Origin: Gymnogyps californianus
Taxonomy: Eukaryota > Chordata > Aves > Accipitriformes > Cathartidae
NCBI RefSeq assembly: GCF_018139145.2
Contig: NC_059480.1
Coordinates: 10,850,428-10,914,427, forward strand
DNA: 64,000 nt
Direction: 5' to 3'
Of this stretch, positions 53,701 through 62,700 are shown piece by piece (positions within the stretch are counted from its first letter, which is position 1; every line of letters starts with the position of its first letter). The notes under the pieces were generated by a model. It was not told the origin of the DNA. It was given only the letters and a program-made list of their open reading frames with translations, and searched no databases. Both the position numbers and the translations under genes were made by a program.

Positions 53701-56700
53701 AGTTTTGTCTCCTTTGCCAGTGCTGAGTAACAGTGGTCCTTTTATGATGGAAAATGAATTTCTGAGAAAGTGCTAGACTTAGAACTCAGAAATGTGATGT
53801 TCAGGCTTCTCGTTTCTTCTCTTCTGCCTACAAAGCTAAATAAGTTTTTGACATAAACTGGACTCATTCTTTTGTCCCCAATTATCTTCTGTTTTTCTGA
53901 GATCTAGTAGTTTCCTGCCTGTGGATTTTCCTCCTCCAAATCTATCAGCAGTAAAGACTCCAGAATCTTTTTTTGTGGCTGCTTCTGCTCAGCATCCAGG
54001 AACTCTTTACTGGCACACTAATGTTGAAATTAATCATGCTGACAGAAAGAAAAGAAAAGCTAGAATAGATAGCAAACAGCAACTCTTTCTCCAAACAGGT
54101 GGCTCTCTCTTCTCTACTCTTGAGGATACCCATAATGTGAAGTTAAAGTCTTTCCCTAACATATTTAGGGAAATGTAAATCATGCCCTATTAAGAACACA
54201 TACAGATCTTCTCTATTTCTCTTCTTGAGAAAAAAACAATCTGTGCTTCTATTTTCTTCACAGTCACAGTCCATTACATGTCAATAGCCCAACTGGAAAC
54301 AACACTGACCTTTCGCTACCAGGCAACATTCAATAGGTACATATAAAACAGACTCAGAAAGGTTTTACCAAAGGGTTTTGAAATATTTTTGCTTTCAGAC
54401 TGATTTAGGTGGTGATGAAATTTCACAGCACAAATGCTGTTATTTTTTCCATCACCTTGTGCTTTAAAAGATTAACTTAATAACCACAGAAGGACTTTGC
54501 CAGCACCATGGGGAAAAAAAAAAAAAAATCACATTACTTACTTTGGGTCCACGTGGCCCTCTGTATCCTGTTACCCCAGGTAGTCCTTTTTGGCCCTACG
54601 TATACAAGGAAAGTTTCTGAGTATATTAATATTCAGGACATGCCTATATGCTGTTTAACTTTTTTTAAGTCCTGTTCTGAATTACAACTGTTAAATAGTA
54701 TTTTCTTAAGCACTGGGCCTGTTCCTCTAGGTGTACTAGGCAGAAAAAAACCAAGAAAAACAATTATGTACTGATTTTTATTTCTGTTAACACTGTCAAA
54801 CCAGCATAATGACTGTGGAGTGAGATAGATATATCTTTTCACTTGCAGGGACCTGCTGATCGGGGCTTTGTTCCTACAAACATGCATGACAGTAGGTCTT
54901 TGTTGTTTGCTGCTCTATTTAGTTTGATGCAAGTATTCACATGCATAAATCTACACTTTTGTGCATAGCCCCAATCTGAATAGGATGCATGGCTGGCTTC
55001 ATGGTCATGTCATGTTGCACAGCAGCATATGTCACACTTCGCAGTAATATGGGGAGTTTATATACGTTCTTTTGGTCCTTCCCCTCTTCCTCGTACACCT
55101 GTACATAGCAACCATTTGCATAATCAAAGCCTAAGATCCAATATGTGAAATCTAGCAGTTCCCTGAGTTGAGGCTGCAGGGGCTGGCAATGCCAAATTCA
55201 CCTTTTCATTTGTGTATTTGAGCAAATCAGACTTGAGGACCTAGAGACTCCAATACAGGGCTCTGTAATGCAATTTTGGTAACTCCTTTTTAAACAAACA
55301 TTCTAATGTTTTAAGGTACACAACTGTGGCTACAGTAGGTGTGATACTGAAGAAGTACAGTAAAGAACAGGAACTTGCATTAGACAACAAAATCACACTT
55401 AATTTTCATATTAAAAGAGCACCCTAGAATGGTTAGGGTTGATAGTTCAAAACATTACATTGGAGAAATCTCAAAGAAAAGAATTGCCAAAGATCTGAAA
55501 AATAAAAGTGTTAGTGAAGAGCCACAAAAGAGATTCAATAGCAGAGAAACCAACTTTACCAGAGATGCCTGAAATATGATTTGCTAATGACAAAAAGTGA
55601 AGAAAACCAAAGCAAGGGCAGTATGTCCTTTCTGCATCAAGACAGTCTTCCCTCAAGGACATGAGCTAAAGCACACACGGGCTCTCCTCTCCTGAAAGCC
55701 TGTAGGAAGGGTGCTGAACAACAGGATTTCTGCTGAAGCTGATGGTTTATTACAGAAAGAAAGATTTGTCCTATGCCATCCTATGCAAAAATACAAAAAA
55801 GGATTGTACTTGCCAAGTTGAGCACAGTTAAATATGAAGACAAATTAACACCTTTTCTCCTTTGAACAGCTGAGCTCCAGGAGGTCCAACTAACAGTGGT
55901 GACCCAGGTGGCCCAGGAAGTCCAACGTCGCCCTGTGGAAGCCAAAGGAACAGCAGAGAGACATTCTGTTCCATGCAGTGTTTCAGTGAGACTCAGCATG
56001 TTTTCCTGTTGTACTACAGCACTACATATTTCTGTACTCATTGAACATGTACTGGTACTAATACCTGTAGATAAACAAAGGTTTGTACTGAGATATGTAA
56101 ACCTCTCTACTGTCTTCCCAGATGAGCAAGGTTGACGATCTTAATCCACTCCTATTCTCCTCAGTCATTAAAAATAATGTTATGGCTAAGGAAATAAATG
56201 AGAACTCTGTACTCATAGCTACTGCTCCGAATCTGCTGTGGAGATAGTTACAGGATTGTCAAATCTCTTTGTGTACATACAGTCTCTCGTGTTCCAGACT
56301 GAAGCCTTTGAGCGCAAGGCTTTGTGAATGTAAAGATGAAATGGAAATTATTTGCTATTGAAAGTTGTGCATGTTAGAAACTTGCACGAATTCTAAGAAG
56401 TGACTGGACAAATTCATAGAAGAAAAATCATATATTCCACATTGGTTCTATAAGTCCTGAGTATGCTAATAGGTGGAGACTGGGAGAGGAACTATTATTA
56501 TGTGCTTGTCCTTTTCTTACACCCTTTCCTTGGCATCTGTTGCTGGACATAGCAAGAGATGAGATTCAGTGACTGATCTGGTACAGCCACTGTTACTGGA
56601 GGGTACTGTTGTGATTATTTCAGCAGTGTCTGTACAGAAGGTAATTGCTATATAAATGCTAACTAACATACTGATTGTTGCTTTTCAAAACCTCCAGAAT

Positions 56701-59700
56701 ACACTTCATTCCTGTATGCAGCTCACTGAAGGAATCACTTCTGCACAGAATTAATTGATTCAATAACTTACATTACTTCTCCTTCCATTCTAACATGATT
56801 AGTGGGAGCACACAGCCACAAATGAATGAGTTCCAGGGAACCCAACAAGACTCTATTATACTTCTAATTCTACAGCAATAATATATTTAATAATATTTGT
56901 TTTCTTTAATAATATTTGTTTTCTTACCAGCTCCCCCTTTTGTCCATCCACTCCAATACCTGGATTCCCCTAATTGACAAAAAGTGTACACAGTTTGAAG
57001 ATAATCAGAGAATGCTGACATTTTAATCAAGTAACTCCTTTGAAAAACTTGGTAACAAATAACCATAAGGGCCATTTCCAATATTTGTATAAATTACTCT
57101 ATTATTTCACTAACAACTTCAGGAAAAGTCATTGCCTACCTGTTCACCTGGCAAACCAGGGTAACCTGGAATACCCTTTAAAAGAGAATGAAGACAAGTT
57201 AATATGTCTGATTTAGAGACAGCTTTGCTTTGAAAATTACCTCCTCTTGCCAGTAGCACCTAGAGGCAGAATTTCCTCTTGGGATGTACCTATCCCAAAG
57301 TGCAATTTACTTCACCTGGTCACTGCTGTCAGGAGAGATGAACTCTGGCTTCCCACTTTCCTGTTCCCACAAGGTGGCCTTGGGGAAAGGGAATAAGGAG
57401 AGCGCACTAGCAGCATTCCTCCATGACCACAGACTGCCAGGATAAAACGTGTTCACACAGGCATGGGAAGGAACAACATATGCTCCAATTCCTGAACTTC
57501 CAAACTCGTAAGGTAAGGCAAAAATCTCTCTTTTTATCATCTGCCTCTAAAATTATTTCTAGGCTTTGATTCACATTAAGGCAAGTTCTAAAATTGGTAG
57601 ACTAGAACTTATGGATATCCTGAAAATGCAAGGCTGTATAACTGTGGTGATCTTACAGGCAAGCCTGGGTAGCCTGGGTATCCAGATGGGCCCGTTGTAC
57701 CTCTCGACCCTCTAGGTCCCTGGAAAAGATGGCAAAAGGTCAGTTTGTGAAAATACCAAGAGCTTACCCTTTTTTCCACAAAACTAGTCCCTCCAAAATG
57801 CCTGCATCACTTGGACTCAGTCTACTGGCCACTGCATTCCACCCATGGTCTGAAGCTTATACCAAGCCAGAAACCTCACTGTCACTAGAGCAGCTCAGCA
57901 CCAGTTTCTGGATAATACTGTACAGATACTGGACAATGCACAGTTATATGTTACTAATGAATTGAAAGAATACTTAGTCAGTAATTGTGCTACAGTGTGG
58001 GGACCTGATACAGTTCATCAGTGATATTTTTTTGAAAGGCATAAGAAGAGGAACGCAAAGCCATTAAGAGTGTGAGTCAGCAACAAAATTAAACTCTCTC
58101 TTCTTCTCACATGTTTTTATGGCCAATATATGGTAGTGTGCTACATGTTCTTGGGAGATCCACCAGATACTGTTGAAGAAGGTGTCAGATCTCTACGCAT
58201 CTTGAATTTCACAGAGAAAATATTCTGCAAACTGTGAGTACCAGGGCGACAACTGCTCAATGCACAGCTAATGCAGATGGGTATGGTCTGTTTCTGCTCC
58301 TTTTCAGCCAGCATGAACTGTTCATGCGGGCAGACTACAGGGACTCGATGTCTGTTAGACTTTATTCTGGAATTTTGCTATTTAAGGCAGGCAGGGAGAA
58401 ACCCCAATATTTCTTTACTGTACTAAGAAGGAAAATCTGAAAGATCTTCAGGACAAAAAGCACGTATAGAACCCACTGACTGTACTTACAGGCATGCCAG
58501 GGGGTCCAGGATCACCTCTGTCTCCCTATAATGACAATCATTTAGCAAATGAATCATTATAAGCTTTGTTGTGGGTATTTTCTAATTTATAGCTATTAAG
58601 ATCACAAGCTATCTGTTCCAGTTGTATATTTGCTTTTAATCTTTTTTTTGCACCAAGCTTTATTAAACAGTGAGAATTTATGAGAACAATTACATTTGCC
58701 ACACATGTTTTCCTAAAAGATATGATTTTTTTCTCAATCAGATACTTACTGGAGGTCCTTTTCCAAAATGTGAAACGTACACTGAATTTCCTTTTTCTCC
58801 TTTTTGCCCTGGATTTCCCTTTAAAGAGAAAAAAGTCTTTTAAAACATGATCCACTTACTGATATCGTACATTTTTATGGGGATTGAATGATAATTTCTT
58901 AGGCTGTGATTTTCTGGTGCCCATACATCACTAAGTAATCCACTAGAACCACCATCACTGCATGAGCATTTTGCAGTTCTTTTATCTAACAAGACCCTTA
59001 AAAGTAAAACTGCCTTTTGTACAGTTGAGCAAAACAGCTCCTCGTAGCTTCTGGACTCCTGCTCTGTTAGATGCTCCTTAGCTCTTGGGTACTTCAATAT
59101 TCTACAGTCTTCACAAATCTTGCCTTTAGTATCAAGTATATCAATATGCCTACCTTTCCTTTCAGTGAGTCAGTAGCTTCAAGTATTAGCACTCTGCCTT
59201 CTTCAAAAGTTCATGCTGCGATTTAGAAGAATCTAGTGTGATTCTGCATACAGCTAAAAAGCTGAAAGTATAGACTGTGTTACATGCATAATCTTCAACA
59301 TTTCCATCTATTAGGAAATATGTTTCACAGTCCACAAAAAAAAAATTCTGATGCCTAAAGGCCCTGTATTTTTAAAAACTAAGTTCTCATGGTACTTGCT
59401 GTGGAGTCCTTTATAAAACTTTGCCAATCTTAGCACCCTCAGAACCTCTATCTGACTTAGCAGGAACAGATGATTGCTTTTGCAAAATTTAATTGTAATG
59501 CTCAATTGACTGTTAAGAGCATGATATGTACATATCTGAAGAACAGATATATTAAGACATTATTTCTGAAGTTTTCTCATTTGAAATCCAAACATACTGG
59601 ATATAATTTAACTAAGTTAACCACTTAACTATTGATTTCAATAAAATGGGATACTGTTTTTCATAGAATTTAACCACTTTAAAACTGTACTGGTTTCCTG

Positions 59701-62700
59701 ATATTATACACTGGCTGCTCAAATCCTGAAGTCAGAATGAAACAGGGAAGTACTTATCCCTGGAATGGTACAATAAAAAGAAGAGTTACAGCTGTGTGCA
59801 GCTGGATATAGCTACAGTAGACTGGATGCAGATTACAGGTCAAACAACAGCTGCTAGGGAACACACTAAACACATCAAAAGTTATATTTGTCTTTGGTTA
59901 TTTTACATGTGATCTCTTGTGTAATAAAACATCTTTATTAGATTCAGTTTGTTACCTTCTACATGACTTAGGTAAGGCCTTACAAATAGAAACTACTTTT
60001 TCCCATTTATTGGTGAGGTAAATGTACAGATTCTACAAGGTAACAGAAGTAAAGCTGATGAATATGTACATAGTGTTAAATAAAATTATACGGGACAACA
60101 TTATAAATAATAACATAAAAATGTTAGCTGTAATATATAATCAAGTTGGTACTTGGTGCAACAAATTGATTTAAAAATAGGCAATCTGCATAGAGAGGTT
60201 GGAATAGCATTCTTGTACACAAGCAAATATGGTTACTATGTCTTGCTTTTCTGGATAGCTAAATTAATTTGCACTGGAATTTTAGTGTGCATATCCAAGG
60301 CTATATGTCTATTGTGTCTCCCATTCTTTGTAGGGTGCAAATACTTTTCTAGGCCTGCCAAAGAGCATGCTCCCAGAATTTGGAGGATTTATGCTGTAAT
60401 TTGTCCCATGTCTCATTTTTCCTTTATGTCATTTAGCTAATTATAAAAGGCAAAACTCTATTTTGAAAGCCATAACTAAGGAAACACAGGTAAAATTAGA
60501 GTTTGAGCAGAAGTCATTTTATCATTTGGTTACTTTGAGAGGTATAACAAATGAGGTTATTATCATCAAGTTTTTTATCAGGTTGTGTATTTCATAGCAT
60601 TTATTACAGGTCCAAGACTGAAATTGTATGTTTTTTCTAATTGCTATATTTTTGACAACATCTTTTCACTCTGGCACCCACTGCCCATTTTTTGATTCCC
60701 TATGGCTGAATCAGCATCTTATTTAGCTCCTACTAAACATATTTGACTTTTTATGTAAATTGCAGTCGTTTTTATTGTTTTCTTTAGAAAATTTCAGGGA
60801 AGCTCTTAGACCAACTAATCAGCTATTAATCATTCAGAACTAAAACTTGTTTCCACAAAAAGTCAAAGACTGGGGACGAGATCTGTTCAGCAAAATTTCT
60901 TTGGAGGTACAGTAATTTATATCCCTTACTGACATGAATCTGTGCTTTATCTTCATTAGAAGAGCACTGCTAACACAACTATTTAAACAATTTTAAAACG
61001 CTTTCAATTTTAACAGCAAAAGTAAACAATATTAAAATGCTACTTTTAAACATTTTAACTGAAATGATCTCTACGTATACAGATAAACACTCAGGCAAGA
61101 TTAGGTGTGCACAGAGCAGTCATGAATAGGTATGTGTAAAAAGTGGCACATGAAACTGTAAGAGCATGATTTTGGAAGAGATCTACTAATACACTTGTGT
61201 GATCAACCACTAAAAATCCTCAAGTGTTACAGGACTTAGACTTGTTGAAGCTTCCGCTTATTGCTAATTCATCTCAGGTATGTCCCTACTATTAAGGCTT
61301 TTAAGAAATTTCATGTATTGATAAATGGTATGATGGTTTCAAGCTACTCCTTCTCAGTTGTGCTTCCATGAAATGGTATTAGCTTTGGTGTGGTTATGTA
61401 CTGGGGAAACAAAGCAGAATTTAACTCTCAAGGTAGACGTACATGCTTCAAGGATACAGGAACTTATTTTACATTCAAGCTTAAACTTAATCTGTTAAGG
61501 CACCAAGTGTCCTTCACTCCCATTAACCTTAGTAAGAATGCCTCGAAATTCATTGTGCAGTGTAAAGCTAGCGCCATAGTATAAAACTCCTTTCATTTTA
61601 AGAGCTATTAGCTTGGAGGGGAAATGTATGTATACAGTATTCATAGACAGTAGGAATGCCTTTCACGTACATAAGGACCTCTTGGTCCAATATAACCATT
61701 TTCGCCTGGAAATCCTGGATCTCCTCTTGAGCCATTGCAGCCATCTAAACCACGCCTGCCCCTGGGTCCTTCACTTCCTGGTAATCCCTGAAAGACAGTT
61801 TAATATTTATTAGAAATACACCATGATAAATAGGCAATTACTTTTTAAATTAACAGAACAGTTCAGAAACAAGTACCTCAGATCCGAAACAGAGGACATC
61901 TCTCAGTGGTCCCAGCTTCATACTCTTTGCATTAGAAATGTTTTCTATTGTGATCAATAGAATTTTTTTCATGTATAACAAATGATGTAAGTATTTTATA
62001 TCTTTTTCTTTGATGCATAGCAAATATAACAGGGACAGCACTGCTTAAGAGGGCCAGACTGAGCTCTCACTTGAGTCAAAAAGTAACGTACTATCTTCTC
62101 AGAGAAAGCAGATTCTACCCCTCTAACTATAATCTTTCTTGTGGCTGTAAAGAAAAGCTGAAGTAATATATAAAAGTCATCTCCAGCAGCCTCCTATTTT
62201 TTAATTGATAGGATAAAACAAGGAAACCCAGGACACAGCTTGACTCAAGCACACAGTAATCGCAGAGATTATGACTATACATTCAAGAACTGAGGAAGTG
62301 ATTTTCTAACCTAGCAAGAACTAACCAATGTCCAGATCGGGGTTAGTTCTACTGCAAATTAGACACTAGGCAATAGAAACAGTGAGATTTCCCTTGGAAT
62401 GATCTTTCCATTGGAGGAAAAAATATTTTCACAGAATTAAACATTTTTGTAAGGAACAAATAGTAATTTTGACCCCCAAAATTTTTTTTTTTGGGGGGGG
62501 GGGGGGGAGGTGTCTGAAAAATCATCAGAAAAGTATCCTGGCCATTTGCCTGAAAAGTTTTTGTCAATTTTACCTTCTTCCTATCTTTAAGGTTCTTCAT
62601 CCCAGTTTGTGAACACTGTTTTTCAATTAACATTTTTCATAAAAAGAACACACATTTCTTGGGAGCGCTTCTTTTTTGTGCTAAATTTTGGCCTTGTGAC

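Larger units (their letters stand above)
53286..56927 (-). other. COL4A4: COL4A4 introns between w10 and w7
   Basis: Introns of 1256, 1256 and 995 nt. A T24 homopolymer at 53528-53551 and a short A-run near 54515 are the only low-complexity features noted. Confidence 0.55.

Noticed and set aside
59154..59215. Minus-strand AAAGGAAAG followed by GTAGGC as a possible missing small exon between w2 and w3
   Set aside because: The only Gly is at the last triplet; no Gly-X-Y repeat upstream and no good acceptor.
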